Part shown: in pieces, positions 34,326 to 44,038 of the stretch
How positions within the stretch are numbered: the first letter of the stretch is position 1
How the letters are laid out: each line of letters begins with the position of its first letter
DNA from: Flavobacterium aquiphilum
GTDB taxonomy: Bacteria > Bacteroidota > Bacteroidia > Flavobacteriales > Flavobacteriaceae
Reading direction: 5' to 3'
NCBI RefSeq assembly: GCF_027111335.1
Contig: NZ_CP114288.1
Location: 4,774,001-4,838,000, forward strand
DNA: 64,000 nt
Program-made: the position numbers and the translations under genes
The notes under the pieces: generated by a model
Databases searched by the model: none
What the model saw: the letters and a program-made list of their open reading frames with translations, nothing else
What the model was told of the DNA's origin: nothing

Positions 34326-36575
34326 CTAATCGAATTTAGATTTTGTTTCTCCTTTTGGCCATGAATTATTGGTCACATCAATATCAGCAGTTTCTAGTTT
34401 TGGATCAATTTGAATCTGCTTAATAGCCTTTGTGGTAGCATATACTTTCTTGGCTATTTCATTATTTTGTCTCCAAATTTGCGCCGGATATTTATAATTA
34501 TCAACTGTACCGTCTTCATAGGTAATTTGGACGATAATTGGCATTGGCATCCCACCAGGTTTATTGAATTCTACTTCGTAAAAGTATTTAGGGTTTTTCA
34601 AATTCAGTTTGTCTTCTGGAGTCACATTTTGGGCAACATAATCTGATAATAATTTTACATCCTCTATTTGCAACGGTTTCTTTGAATCCTGATTTAATTC
34701 TGAATTATCTCCAGCGATTAAATATACAAACGGCCCTTTTTCAGTTCCAAAACGTTTTTTATTGATTTTAGAGTCTTTCAATGCTAAAGTTGGAGTTTCT
34801 GAAACGTAATATTGCTTTACATCATTAACACCAATATCCACGAAGTCAGTAGAATAAAACCACCCTCTAAAAAACCAGTCCAAATCTACTGCAGAAGCAT
34901 CTTCCATTGTTCTAAAAAAATCTTCCGGAGTTGGATGCTTGAACTTCCATCTATTTGCATACATTTTAAATGCATAATCAAACAATTCACGTCCCATAAT
35001 AGTTTCTCTCAGTATATTAAGTCCAGTTGCAGGTTTACCATAAGCGTTATTACCAAACTGAATAATATTTTCGGAATTAGACATTATCGGTTCCAAAAAT
35101 TTTTGATCCCCGCTCATATAAGGAACAATATTCTTAGCAGGTCCACGTCTGGAAGGAAAATTTGGGTTTAACTCCTGTTCGGCCATATATTCCATAAATG
35201 AATTCAAACCTTCGTCCATCCATGTCCATTGACGCTCATCAGAATTTACAATCATAGGGAAAAAGTTATGCCCAACTTCGTGAATTATCACCCCTGTCAT
35301 TCCGTTTTTAACTTGCTCGCTCACAAATCCATTCTCATCTGGGCGTCCGTAATTCCAGCAAATCATAGGATATTCCATACCTTGATCTTCAGCCGAAACA
35401 GAAACAGCTTTCGGATAAGGATAATCAAAAGTATGTGAAGAATAACTTTTTAACGTATGTGCAACTATCTTTGTCGAAGATTCTCCCCAAAGCGGATTGG
35501 CTTCTTTTGGATAAACAGATTCAGCCATAACTACTCTATCTCCCATTTGTACTGCCATCGCATCATAAATGAATTTCCTTGAAGTAGCTATTCCAAAATC
35601 CCTAACGTTTTTGGCACTGAATTTCCATGTTTTCTTTTTATCCGAAAATCCTTTTTCGGCGGCTTCAGCTTCAGCTTGTGTTACGATAACCACAGGCTTG
35701 TCGAATGATTTTTGAGCCAATTGGTATCTTTTTACCTGTTCAGGTGTAAAAACTTCGCTTCTGTTCATTAATTCACCTGTCGCGTCAATTACATGATCCG
35801 CTGGCACTGTAATATTTACATCAAAATTCCCAAACGGTAAAGCAAATTCACCTCCACCCCAAAACTGCATGTTTTGCCATCCTTCAACATCATTATAGAC
35901 AGCCATTCTTGGATAAAATTGAGCTATAACATATAATCGGTTTCCATCTTTAGGAAAAGATTCATAACCTGAACGCCCATTAATGGTTTCCTTTTGATAA
36001 TTATTGATATTGTACCACCATTTTATCGAGAAAGTCATACTTGTTCCCGGTTTCATTGGAGTGGCCAAATTAATACGCATCATAGTTTGATTGATTGCAT
36101 ACGACATCGGATTGCCTTTAGCATCTTTTACATATTCAATATTAAAACCACGATCTAAATCTTGTTTTAAATATTCATTTGTAAATTTTTCCGGAGTTAA
36201 AACAGGAACTATCTTCTTGCTCTCGGCCAATGGTGTTTGAGAGTTTTTAGCACCTTGGTTTTGATCCAATTGTATCCACAGATATTCTAAATTATCAGGC
36301 GAATTGTTGTAGTAAGTAATCGCTTCGGAACCGCTTAATTTAGCAATTTTATCATCCAGTTCTACATCAATTTTATAGTCAGCTTGTTGCTGGTAATAAG
36401 CCGGACCTGGCGCCCCTGCTGCTGTACGAAACATATTTGGCGTTGCCAATAAATCATACATCTGACTAAATTTATTGGTATCATATTTACCGGATTGTTT
36501 CGCAGTTGGTGTTACTGCTTTTTCCTGTGCCAATAAGATTGTTGGAAGAATAAATAATAGTGATAGTTTTTTCAT
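34326..36575 (-). CDS. M1-family zinc metallopeptidase
   Basis: This 749-residue exported peptidase has a signal peptide (ending TILLAQ), an N-terminal beta-domain and a catalytic domain. The zinc motif is HEVGH starting at His432, with the third ligand Glu in WTWMDEGLNSFMEY about 18 residues on. The exopeptidase GAMEN-type loop is replaced by SAEDQGMEYPMICW, as in many Bacteroidota M1 proteins. The C-terminal third has no known catalytic role. It stands alone with a repeat after its stop. Confidence 0.93.
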   Translation of the reverse strand: MKKLSLLFILPTILLAQEKAVTPTAKQSGKYDTNKFSQMYDLLATPNMFRTAAGAPGPAYYQQQADYKIDVELDDKIAKLSGSEAITYYNNSPDNLEYLWIQLDQNQGAKNSQTPLAESKKIVPVLTPEKFTNEYLKQDLDRGFNIEYVKDAKGNPMSYAINQTMMRINLATPMKPGTSMTFSIKWWYNINNYQKETINGRSGYESFPKDGNRLYVIAQFYPRMAVYNDVEGWQNMQFWGGGEFALPFGNFDVNITVPADHVIDATGELMNRSEVFTPEQVKRYQLAQKSFDKPVVIVTQAEAEAAEKGFSDKKKTWKFSAKNVRDFGIATSRKFIYDAMAVQMGDRVVMAESVYPKEANPLWGESSTKIVAHTLKSYSSHTFDYPYPKAVSVSAEDQGMEYPMICWNYGRPDENGFVSEQVKNGMTGVIIHEVGHNFFPMIVNSDERQWTWMDEGLNSFMEYMAEQELNPNFPSRRGPAKNIVPYMSGDQKFLEPIMSNSENIIQFGNNAYGKPATGLNILRETIMGRELFDYAFKMYANRWKFKHPTPEDFFRTMEDASAVDLDWFFRGWFYSTDFVDIGVNDVKQYYVSETPTLALKDSKINKKRFGTEKGPFVYLIAGDNSELNQDSKKPLQIEDVKLLSDYVAQNVTPEDKLNLKNPKYFYEVEFNKPGGMPMPIIVQITYEDGTVDNYKYPAQIWRQNNEIAKKVYATTKAIKQIQIDPKLETADIDVTNNSWPKGETKSKFD

Positions 36576-36640
36576 AAACCCGAATTGAAATAATTTCAGG
36601 CGGTGAAAATAACAATTTTAAACAGAATTGTTGTTTTTTG

Positions 36641-37144
36641 TCAATATTTTAACACTTGTTTCGTAGAAGTCTCTGTAAAAAGAAAACTTTTCTTAGTACC
36701 AAATGCCGTTACATGAACTATATTTTGCTGTTCGGGAAAACCATCGATCAAGACCGAATTATAAATTTCGAGTGAACATATTTTTGAAACATCTTTTAAG
36801 TTTAAATAACAAATCAATACGTCTCCATCCATTTCTTTACTGAGGAAATTCATCGTTTTGGATTGCCCGTTTACTTTTAAGACAAACTTTTCTAAAAGGT
36901 ATTTTTTAAACAACTCTACTGATTCGGGAGTTTCTTTATCAGTTCCTAAAAAAAACTTTTTGCTGTATTTTTTTTCCAAAGTTTTATTGAGATCATCAAC
37001 AAATATGCGGGAAGTAACCTGAAGCATTTTTTTTTCGGAAGCATAGTTAATTTGGAAAATACCCATATAAAATTTATGCACGCCAAAACTGCTTATTGAA
37101 AACGCAAAAAACAATAAAAGGGTAACTACTAATCCTTTTTTCAT
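36641..37144 (-). CDS. DUF6702-like secreted protein
   Basis: Function unknown. From the ATG at 37144 the product has 167 residues with a signal peptide (VVTLLLFFAFSISSFG), then HKFYMGIFQINYASEKKMLQ. This start, HKFY followed by an element for immunoglobulin-like strands, fits a family known in flavobacteria as DUF6702. In that order it is often found next to M1 peptidases and carboxypeptidase-regulatory-like proteins, as here. A longer frame from 37192 would place a tail before the signal peptide and is not preferred. Confidence 0.78.
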   Translation of the reverse strand: MKKGLVVTLLLFFAFSISSFGVHKFYMGIFQINYASEKKMLQVTSRIFVDDLNKTLEKKYSKKFFLGTDKETPESVELFKKYLLEKFVLKVNGQSKTMNFLSKEMDGDVLICYLNLKDVSKICSLEIYNSVLIDGFPEQQNIVHVTAFGTKKSFLFTETSTKQVLKY

Positions 37145-37263
37145 ATATGTAAAAGTTATTTGCCATAGGCCATATATGGTATGCTTTGCCAATTCGCTAC
37201 CACTCGGGTCGCCTTTTATTTATTGGTATTTGTTTGCAACAAACCTATTGGTTAATGGCGATT

Positions 37264-38025
37264 TCATTTTTCAAAAGTAGTAATATTTCTGAACTCCGTA
37301 TTTTTTGTAATCAAAAAATCCATGATTTCAAATTCCTGACTTGTGGTATTGACAAATGTTTTTGATTTTGGATCGTTTTCACAAAACATCAAAAACAATC
37401 CAACTTGATCATCTTTCAATTTTAGTTGATCTGTAAAAAAGGAATAACTGATACGATTCATTGCAACAGTTGTAAATCCAACATCCGAAACTAAATCAGC
37501 TTTTTCAGGATTATTTTTAAACAAATTTTTAAAAATCTTTTTATAAACACGGATAACGTCCATGGCATTCGGATCGCCTGTACCTGTCGGCATCATTAAA
37601 ATATTGTCTGGTGAAGCTTGATTATCATCGAAATATTGGGTGTCAACAATTTTTTGGGTGTTTCCAAAATCAGCATGTGGCCCATGTTTGGCATAAACAA
37701 GAACTGTCAATAATTGTTTGGCTACTGCATCTAATTTTACTCTAAAAAAAGAAGAATTTAGATCCGTTTGAGAGATTACTATTCTTTTGCTTTTAAAACC
37801 TAAACTGGAAAAAACCAAGGTATCTTTTACCTTAGCCATAATACTGAAATAGCCTTTGTTACTAATAATGACACCCGATTTTGCATTCAAATTAAACACC
37901 AAACCGCTTTCTATAGCAACCGAATCGTTTACCACCATTCCCTGCAAAGGTTTACGTGTCAAAATCTGACTAAAGCCAAGCTGGCAACTTAAAAACAAAA
38001 TCAATATTCCTACCAGTGTTTTCAT
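37264..38025 (-). CDS. Secreted protein with carboxypeptidase-regulatory-like domain
   Basis: The 253-residue protein has a signal peptide (ending LGFSQ) and, at about residues 27-100, a CarboxypepD_reg-like beta-sandwich (LQGMVVNDSVAIESGLVFNL, then DTLVFSSLGFKSKRIVI). Such domains appear at the start of TonB-dependent receptors but here stand without a plug or barrel. The C-terminal part is unassigned. It follows the M1/DUF6702 pair, and the small gaps suggest shared expression. Role unknown. Confidence 0.82.
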   Translation of the reverse strand: MKTLVGILILFLSCQLGFSQILTRKPLQGMVVNDSVAIESGLVFNLNAKSGVIISNKGYFSIMAKVKDTLVFSSLGFKSKRIVISQTDLNSSFFRVKLDAVAKQLLTVLVYAKHGPHADFGNTQKIVDTQYFDDNQASPDNILMMPTGTGDPNAMDVIRVYKKIFKNLFKNNPEKADLVSDVGFTTVAMNRISYSFFTDQLKLKDDQVGLFLMFCENDPKSKTFVNTTSQEFEIMDFLITKNTEFRNITTFEK

Positions 38026-38235
38026 TTAAAATTAAATAAAGATTAGCAACCTCAAAAGCATTTTTAGTACCCAAATGATACTTTTACAACTATTAAAATT
38101 ACAAATTTATTTTAATCCCACTGATATACACTTCTGTTATTTTTACTATAATTTTAGTCAAAGCAACTGCTTAACAAAGCAAAAGACAATCAATCAACAC
38201 TTTCCAATCCTTTCACAGTAAAATCAAAACCAGAT

Positions 38236-38955
38236 TTATTCACTTAATCTGTTCTGATTATATGCAATCGCTAAATTTGTCATCAAAAACATGGTTTTAG
38301 TTCTATTCTTTAAATTCAAAGATTCAACAAATTCAGAGTTTTCTACACAATAATACTGAAACCCTTTGATATATTCTTCGGGTATTTTCAACCTTTCGGT
38401 ATAATATTTATTTCCAAAAAGATAGTCTAGTTTTTTCAGCATCGTCTCTTTCTTTTCGACCTCAACATTCATTTTTAGAAAACTCTTTTCACCAGACAAA
38501 TAACTATAAAGCCCCTGAATTCCTCCAGAATTATCATACAATTTTCTTTGTTGCGGCGTGAGTCTAACCATTCCCTTCGGAATTATCCCTAAATTTTCGG
38601 CCGTTATATTTGCATACTTATTTATAATTACCTCATCCAATTCTATTGCCTTAGGATTCATATTTACCTCCATGGTTCCTGAACTGTATTCGAACATATA
38701 AACATATTTTCGAAGGTACTTATAGTCAATCCCTGAAAAGTTTAAAATATCTCCATCTTTTGCCTGAATAGAAAAACAGCCATCAACATCAGTAACTGCT
38801 ATCATTTTATTGGAGCAATTAACAATGCTTATCCCCTCCAACTTAATGCCGTTAGACGCAACAATTCCTGTTATCATTTTCTCTACATTGGTTTGAGCAA
38901 TCAATAATTGATTTTGCCCCAACAAAACAAGCAGTACTATTAAACTATTCTTCAC
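38236..38955 (-). CDS. Secreted carboxypeptidase-regulatory-like protein (paralogue B)
   Basis: The 239-residue product has a signal peptide (ending LLIAQ) and a CarboxypepD_reg-like domain at residues about 27-105 (ITGIVASNGIKLEGISIVN, GDILNFSGIDYKYLRKYV). A helical C-terminus follows with the conserved PEEYIKGFQYYCVENSEF. It is clearly a tandem paralogue of the next gene upstream (38974), 18 bp away, with matching C-terminal motif. Function is not known. Confidence 0.82.
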   Translation of the reverse strand: MKNSLIVLLVLLGQNQLLIAQTNVEKMITGIVASNGIKLEGISIVNCSNKMIAVTDVDGCFSIQAKDGDILNFSGIDYKYLRKYVYMFEYSSGTMEVNMNPKAIELDEVIINKYANITAENLGIIPKGMVRLTPQQRKLYDNSGGIQGLYSYLSGEKSFLKMNVEVEKKETMLKKLDYLFGNKYYTERLKIPEEYIKGFQYYCVENSEFVESLNLKNRTKTMFLMTNLAIAYNQNRLSE

Positions 38956-38973
38956 AATTCAAAATATTTTGGA

Positions 38974-39753
38974 CTAACGTTTCTCTGAATTACTTTCTCT
39001 GTATTTATTAAAAGTGGAGGCTAAACCCACAATTAAAAACATACTCATTGTTTTATTTTTTTCATTCAAAGACCTAGCAAAATCTTGGTCTTCGACACAA
39101 TAATATTGAAACCCCTTGATGTAATCTTCTGGTATTTTCAGGGTTTCCATGTAATATCTATCTTCAAACAAACCATCAAGTTTAGCTATCAAAAACTCTT
39201 TTTTCTCAATACTTAACTCTTTTTTGAGCATTTTGGTCCGTCCGTTTATGGCGTTTAAAATAGGATCAATAGGCAATGCCCCACCCAAAATCCCCAATAA
39301 CTGAATCGGTTTAAAATCGCCTGCTGTTTGCAATCTTCGCTCTGCCGGAGTTAACTTAACTTGATTACGAGGAATTATTCCAAGATTTTCGGCACTTATT
39401 TCCGGATGTTCATTAATAATCACTTCCTTCAATTCGATACTTTTGGGTGTCAAATCGACTGCTATAATTCCCAACTTGAATTCCTGAATCTTAATGTATT
39501 TCCGTAAATCCTCATAATTCACTGATGAGAAATTCAATATATCACCTTCTTTTGCTAGAATTGTAAAAGCACCATTAGAATCGGACACAACCATTACTTT
39601 GGTAGAAGCATTTGTAATATTAATTCCTTCTACTGGAATCCCATCCGAACTCACCTGCCCTTTTAACCATTTTTCCATACTCGCTTGTGCAACGATTAGC
39701 TGTGTCAAAAAAAAGGCAATAAATAAAAAAGTAAAATTCTTCTTCACACGCAA
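38974..39753 (-). CDS. Secreted carboxypeptidase-regulatory-like protein (paralogue A)
   Basis: The 259-residue product has a signal peptide (ending LIVAQ), a CarboxypepD_reg-like domain (LKGQVSSDGIPVEGINITN, GDILNFSSVNYEDLRKYI) and the same C-terminal motif PEDYIKGFQYYCVEDQDF as its neighbour. The middle portion (residues about 145-180, LLGILGGALPIDPILN) differs from paralogue B, which has a shorter linker there. First gene of the pair, divergent from pepE. Confidence 0.82.
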   Translation of the reverse strand: MRVKKNFTFLFIAFFLTQLIVAQASMEKWLKGQVSSDGIPVEGINITNASTKVMVVSDSNGAFTILAKEGDILNFSSVNYEDLRKYIKIQEFKLGIIAVDLTPKSIELKEVIINEHPEISAENLGIIPRNQVKLTPAERRLQTAGDFKPIQLLGILGGALPIDPILNAINGRTKMLKKELSIEKKEFLIAKLDGLFEDRYYMETLKIPEDYIKGFQYYCVEDQDFARSLNEKNKTMSMFLIVGLASTFNKYRESNSEKR

Positions 39754-40006
39754 TTTGGGAGTTGATTATTATTCTTTTGAATTATCCATCAGAAACATTT
39801 CTCTTTGACTATTAACCTATAAGTTCTTTAAGAGAAAAACTTCATCTCAACCTCATTTATAAAATGTAAAAGTATCCCAAAGCCATCCAAATTAATTATT
39901 AACTAGTTGGTAAAAGTTTGTTAATTAAAATCTTTAGGCAACACATTAAAAAACAATCATTTTATACCTTTATGCCAAATTTTACTCAAAACAAAAAACA
40001 AAAAAA

Positions 40007-40714
40007 ATGAAAAACTGTATCATAGCCAGTACTTCGACCTTACACGAAGGAGAATACTTGGAATACTTACTGCCTGAATTACAATTACATTTCAAAGATT
40101 GCAAAACTATTCTGTTTATTCCATTTGCCAGACCAAGCGGAATATCACATGATGAGTACACTTCCAAAGTTGCTACGGCTTTCGAAAAAATAAACATAGC
40201 TGTAAAAGGCTTGCACGAATTTGAAAATCCAAAAGAAGCTGTTCAAAAAGCCGAAGGTATTTTCACAGGCGGTGGAAACACTTTTCTATTGGTTACTCAA
40301 TTGTATAAAAACGACCTGATGACAATTCTTGCCGATACTGTAAAAAACGGAACCCCTTACCTTGGAACCAGTGCAGGAAGCAACATTTGCGGAATGACCA
40401 TGCAAACGACCAACGATATGCCAATAATCTATCCACCAAGTTTTCAAACTTTGGGATTGATACCGTTTAATTTGAATCCGCATTATTTGGATCCAGACTT
40501 ACAATCCAAACACATGGGAGAAACCAGAGAAACGAGAATCAAAGAGTTTCATGCTTTTAACACATTGCCGGTTTTGGGATTACGCGAAGGAAGTTGGTTA
40601 GATGTAAAAGGAAACAAAATTACTTTAAAAGGAAACTTACAAGCGCGTCTTTTTAGACAAAATCAATCACCTGAAGAACTGGAGAGCGGAGCAGATTTGA
40701 GTTTTTTGAACTAG
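40007..40714 (+). CDS. pepE: Peptidase E (alpha-aspartyl dipeptidase, S51)
   Basis: PepE is a cytoplasmic serine peptidase that cleaves Asp-X dipeptides. The 235-residue protein has the family loop GIFTGGGNTFLL and the nucleophile in LGTSAGSNICG, with Ser122 in the S-A-G position. The NPHYLDPD region holds the catalytic His/Asp surroundings. A near -7 sequence (TATACCTTTATG) lies about 45 bp upstream. It is monocistronic. Confidence 0.93.
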   Translation: MKNCIIASTSTLHEGEYLEYLLPELQLHFKDCKTILFIPFARPSGISHDEYTSKVATAFEKINIAVKGLHEFENPKEAVQKAEGIFTGGGNTFLLVTQLYKNDLMTILADTVKNGTPYLGTSAGSNICGMTMQTTNDMPIIYPPSFQTLGLIPFNLNPHYLDPDLQSKHMGETRETRIKEFHAFNTLPVLGLREGSWLDVKGNKITLKGNLQARLFRQNQSPEELESGADLSFLN

Positions 40715-40912
40715 TCGAAAACAAAAAAATACCGTTTTTATGATTGTGACTATTTTAGAATAGCTAACCTGAACGAAATATTTATATTCCAAAAAAGTAA
40801 AAAACCTGCCCAGTCTCAAGAAAGGAATTTTTCCAAATCACTGATAAATTCGAATTCGTGAATTTTCAAATTGAGCATGAGCATTGTCATATATTGGATT
40901 ACTCTAATTAAA

Positions 40913-40920
40913 TACATTTG
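40913..40920 (+). promoter_or_regulatory. -7 box of the CoA-transferase gene
   Basis: TACATTTG matches TAnnTTTG and lies 17 bp before the ATG at 40938. A weak TTGG is found in the -33 area. Confidence 0.5.
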
Positions 40921-40937
40921 TCACAAATACATAGTTT

Positions 40938-42212
40938 ATGGGAAAATATGTCACTGCCGAAGAGGCTGTCAAAAGAATAAAATCAGGTAATCGAGTTTAT
41001 CTCCAAGCCGCCGCAGCAACACCAACAATTCTGGCCAATGCACTGACCGAAAGAGCTCCGGAACTAAGAAATGTGGAAATATGTCATTTGCACACGGAAG
41101 GCGAAGCCCGATATGCAAATCCTGAGCTTGCCGAAAGTTTCCATGTCAATTCATTTTTTATTGGCGGAAATGTTCGACATACTTTAAAAGCTGGGAACGG
41201 TTCCTACACTCCTGTGTTTTTAAGCGAATTACCGCGCTTGTTCCGAAGAAATGTTTTACCTATTGATGTCGCTTTTATTCATGTATCTCCACCGGACAGT
41301 CATGGATATTGTTCTTTGGGAGTTTCGGTGGAAGCTTCGGTTGCAGCGATTGAAAATGCAAAAATTGTAATTGCACAAGTAAATCCTCAAATGCCCCGAA
41401 CTTTTGGTGACGGAATTCTGCATGTTTCAGAAATAAATTATTTGGTAGATGTAGATATGCCTATTTATTCTCACGAAGTAGAACCTTTTACAGTCGAGGA
41501 AGATAAAATAGGGCATTATATCGCCTCTTTGATTGAGAACAAAAGTACACTTCAAATGGGCATTGGTTCAATTCCGAATGCCGCTTTGAGCAAATTAGGA
41601 GATCACAAAGACTTAGGATTGCATACCGAAATGTTTTCGGATGGCGTTATTGACCTGATTGAAAGCAATGTAATAAATTGTAATTATAAAGGTTCATTAA
41701 GAGGAAGAGTGCTATCCACTTTTGTACTAGGTTCTAAGCGTTTGTATGATTTTGTAAACGACAATCCGTTTATTGAATTACGGGAATCTTCAACGGTGAA
41801 TGATACCGCCAGAATCCGAAAAAATCCAAAAATGATAGCTATTAATTCGGCAATAGAAGTTGATTTAACCGGACAAGTTTGTGCCGATTCTATAGGCCCA
41901 AGAATGTATTCGGGAGTTGGAGGTCAAATGGATTTTATTCGTGGCGCCTCTTTAAGCGATGGAGGAAAAGCTATTATTGCTTTGCCATCAACCACAAAAA
42001 ACGGGGTAAGCAGGATTGTTCCATTTTTGAAACAAGGTGCTGGAGTGGTAACCACCAGAGGTCATATCCATTATGTCATCACCGAAAACGGAATTGCCGA
42101 TTTATACGGTAAAACCTTAAAACAACGTGCCGCCGAAATGGTCAGAATTGCCCATCCCAATCATCAGGAAAGTATCGAGCGGGAGTATTTTTATTTATTG
42201 GATAAAATGTAA
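40938..42212 (+). CDS. Acetyl-CoA hydrolase/transferase family protein
   Basis: This 424-residue enzyme belongs to the CoA-transferase group that includes 4-hydroxybutyrate CoA-transferase and acetyl-CoA hydrolase. Visible family segments are VDVAFIHVSPPDSHGYCSLG (as VAFIHVSPPDSHGYCSLGVS), MGIGSIPNAALSKLGDH, LHTEMFSDGVIDL and the catalytic-Glu region VITENGIADLYGKTLKQRA. It probably moves CoA between acyl groups and carboxylates; the exact acceptor cannot be told. It stands alone and is closed by a terminator. Confidence 0.9.
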   Translation: MGKYVTAEEAVKRIKSGNRVYLQAAAATPTILANALTERAPELRNVEICHLHTEGEARYANPELAESFHVNSFFIGGNVRHTLKAGNGSYTPVFLSELPRLFRRNVLPIDVAFIHVSPPDSHGYCSLGVSVEASVAAIENAKIVIAQVNPQMPRTFGDGILHVSEINYLVDVDMPIYSHEVEPFTVEEDKIGHYIASLIENKSTLQMGIGSIPNAALSKLGDHKDLGLHTEMFSDGVIDLIESNVINCNYKGSLRGRVLSTFVLGSKRLYDFVNDNPFIELRESSTVNDTARIRKNPKMIAINSAIEVDLTGQVCADSIGPRMYSGVGGQMDFIRGASLSDGGKAIIALPSTTKNGVSRIVPFLKQGAGVVTTRGHIHYVITENGIADLYGKTLKQRAAEMVRIAHPNHQESIEREYFYLLDKM

Positions 42213-42214
42213 AG

Positions 42215-42255
42215 AAAATGGGTGCGAAAAATTAATTTCACACCCATTTTTATTT
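42215..42255 (+). terminator. Terminator between the CoA-transferase gene and gpmI
   Basis: AAAATGGGTG pairs with CACCCATTTT, with an inner GAAA/TTTC stem, followed by a T-rich run. Because the A-run precedes and the T-run follows, it may act for the convergent gpmI as well. Confidence 0.85.
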
Positions 42256-42282
42256 ATTTCAAAAGTACCAATCGGCGTCTTT

Positions 42283-43800
42283 TTATAGCAAAGAATGACT
42301 AGTCATTGCAGCTGGTTGCTCGATTCCCATCAAAGCAAGAATTGTTGGCGCAATATCTCCTAAAACACCATTGTTGATGTTTTTCAATTCTTTATCCACC
42401 AAAATAATTGGCACTGGATTCGTAGTGTGAGCCGTATTTGGAGTACCGTCAGGGTTAATCATCGTCTCACAATTACCGTGGTCAGCAATTACAATAGTTG
42501 TGTAGTCATTGGCAAGAGCCGCTTCAACAACTTCTTTCACGCAGGCATCAACAGCCTCGCAAGCTTTAATTGCAGCCTCCATAACTCCTGTATGCCCAAC
42601 CATGTCACCATTAGCAAAGTTTAAACACACGAAATCAACTTCTCCTTTGTTCAATTCAGGTACCAAAGCATCTTTCAATTCATAAGCACTCATTTCTGGT
42701 TGCAAATCGTAAGTAGCTACTTTTGGAGAGTTTCTCAAAATTCTGGTTTCACCCTCAAATGGAGTTTCACGACCTCCTGAGAAGAAAAATGTTACGTGTG
42801 GATATTTTTCTGTTTCGGCAATACGAATTTGTTTTTTATTGGCTTTTTCCAAAACTTCACCCAATGTTTCAGTGATATTATCTTTATTATAAACCACTTT
42901 TACATTTTCGTAAGTTTCATCATAGTTTGTAAGCGTCACATAGTACAACTGTAATTTGTGCATGTTTTGCTCGTGGAAGTCTTTTTGCGAAAGTGCTTCA
43001 GTCAACTCACGACCTCTGTCCGTTCTAAAGTTGAAGAAAATAACAACGTCATCCTCTTTAATTGTTGCAACAGGCTGGTTATTTCCATCAACCATAATAA
43101 TTGGTTGGATAAACTCATCGGTTACATCTTTTTTGTAGCTTTCTTTAATACTTGCCTCGGCATCTGTTGAATAGATTCCTTCTCCATTAACCACTGCATC
43201 ATAGGCCAATTTTACTCTTTCCCAACGTTTATCTCTGTCCATTGCATAGTAACGACCTGTTATCGATGCTAATTTCACAGTAGTAGGGTAAATATAGTTT
43301 TCTAAATCCTGAACGTATTTTTTCCCTGATTTAGGATCTACGTCACGACCATCCGTAAAAGCATGTACAAATACATTTTGTAATCCGTACTCTTGAGTGG
43401 CATCGATTAATCCTCTTAAGTGAGAAGTGTGTGAGTGAACACCTCCATCTGAAAGTAAACCTAAAAAGTGTACTTTTTTATTGTTTTGTTTGGCATATTC
43501 AAAAGCTTCAATTAATACTGGCTCTTTTGCCAATGTTTTGTGTTCAACGGCAAGATTGATTTTGGCCAAATCTTGATAAACAATTCTTCCCGCTCCAAGG
43601 TTCATGTGCCCTACTTCGCTATTTCCCATTTGTCCTTCCGGAAGACCAACATTTAATCCGTCTGTACGAAGTTGTGCATTCGGATACTTTGTATAAAGAC
43701 TATTTATAAACGGAACATTTGCATTATCAATTGCAGAAACTTTCGGGTCAGGAGATTTTCCCCAACCGTCTAAAATCATTAAAATTACTTTTTTGTTCAT
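42283..43800 (-). CDS. gpmI: 2,3-bisphosphoglycerate-independent phosphoglycerate mutase
   Basis: GpmI interconverts 3- and 2-phosphoglycerate in glycolysis, using two Mn ions. The product (505 residues from the ATG at 43800) has the N-terminal metal motif LMILDGWGKSP, the catalytic Ser region QMGNSEVGHMNLGAGR and the metal-binding DGGVHSH. It also has the C-terminal ADHGNCETM and HTTNPVP. A longer frame from 43890 adds 30 hydrophobic residues that would put a signal-like stretch on a cytosolic enzyme and overlaps the -7 box, so I use 43800. Confidence 0.96.
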   Translation of the reverse strand: MNKKVILMILDGWGKSPDPKVSAIDNANVPFINSLYTKYPNAQLRTDGLNVGLPEGQMGNSEVGHMNLGAGRIVYQDLAKINLAVEHKTLAKEPVLIEAFEYAKQNNKKVHFLGLLSDGGVHSHTSHLRGLIDATQEYGLQNVFVHAFTDGRDVDPKSGKKYVQDLENYIYPTTVKLASITGRYYAMDRDKRWERVKLAYDAVVNGEGIYSTDAEASIKESYKKDVTDEFIQPIIMVDGNNQPVATIKEDDVVIFFNFRTDRGRELTEALSQKDFHEQNMHKLQLYYVTLTNYDETYENVKVVYNKDNITETLGEVLEKANKKQIRIAETEKYPHVTFFFSGGRETPFEGETRILRNSPKVATYDLQPEMSAYELKDALVPELNKGEVDFVCLNFANGDMVGHTGVMEAAIKACEAVDACVKEVVEAALANDYTTIVIADHGNCETMINPDGTPNTAHTTNPVPIILVDKELKNINNGVLGDIAPTILALMGIEQPAAMTSHSLL

Positions 43801-43816
43801 GGTATGAAATTTTTTG

Positions 43817-43824
43817 CAAAGATA
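43817..43824 (-). promoter_or_regulatory. -7 box of gpmI
   Basis: TATCTTTG on the minus strand matches TAnnTTTG exactly, 16 bp before the ATG at 43800. The location inside the longer reading frame supports the shorter start. Confidence 0.6.
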
Positions 43825-44038
43825 AAGCTTTCCCAAAAAATATAAGTTCGTCAAAACTACTATTGTACATAAAAAAGCGAAGTACAACAAATACCTAAAA
43901 TTGTGTTGTAAAAAGCCTTTTTTTGTAAAAAAAACGCAAAAAAAATCCTCAAAAAACCAGTATAAAAATCGAGAATTTTGAAGAGAATTTTATCCTGTAA
44001 AAATACTTTTGCGTATAAAACGTTTTCGTAATTATTAA

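Noticed and set aside
37145..37263. Relatively GC-rich patch with the palindrome CCATATATGG
   Set aside because: Too short and without a clear second copy or gene; I cannot support a feature beyond a small palindrome.
43801..43890. N-terminal extension of gpmI with a hydrophobic stretch
   Set aside because: It contains the -7 box and would put a signal-like segment on a cytosolic enzyme.
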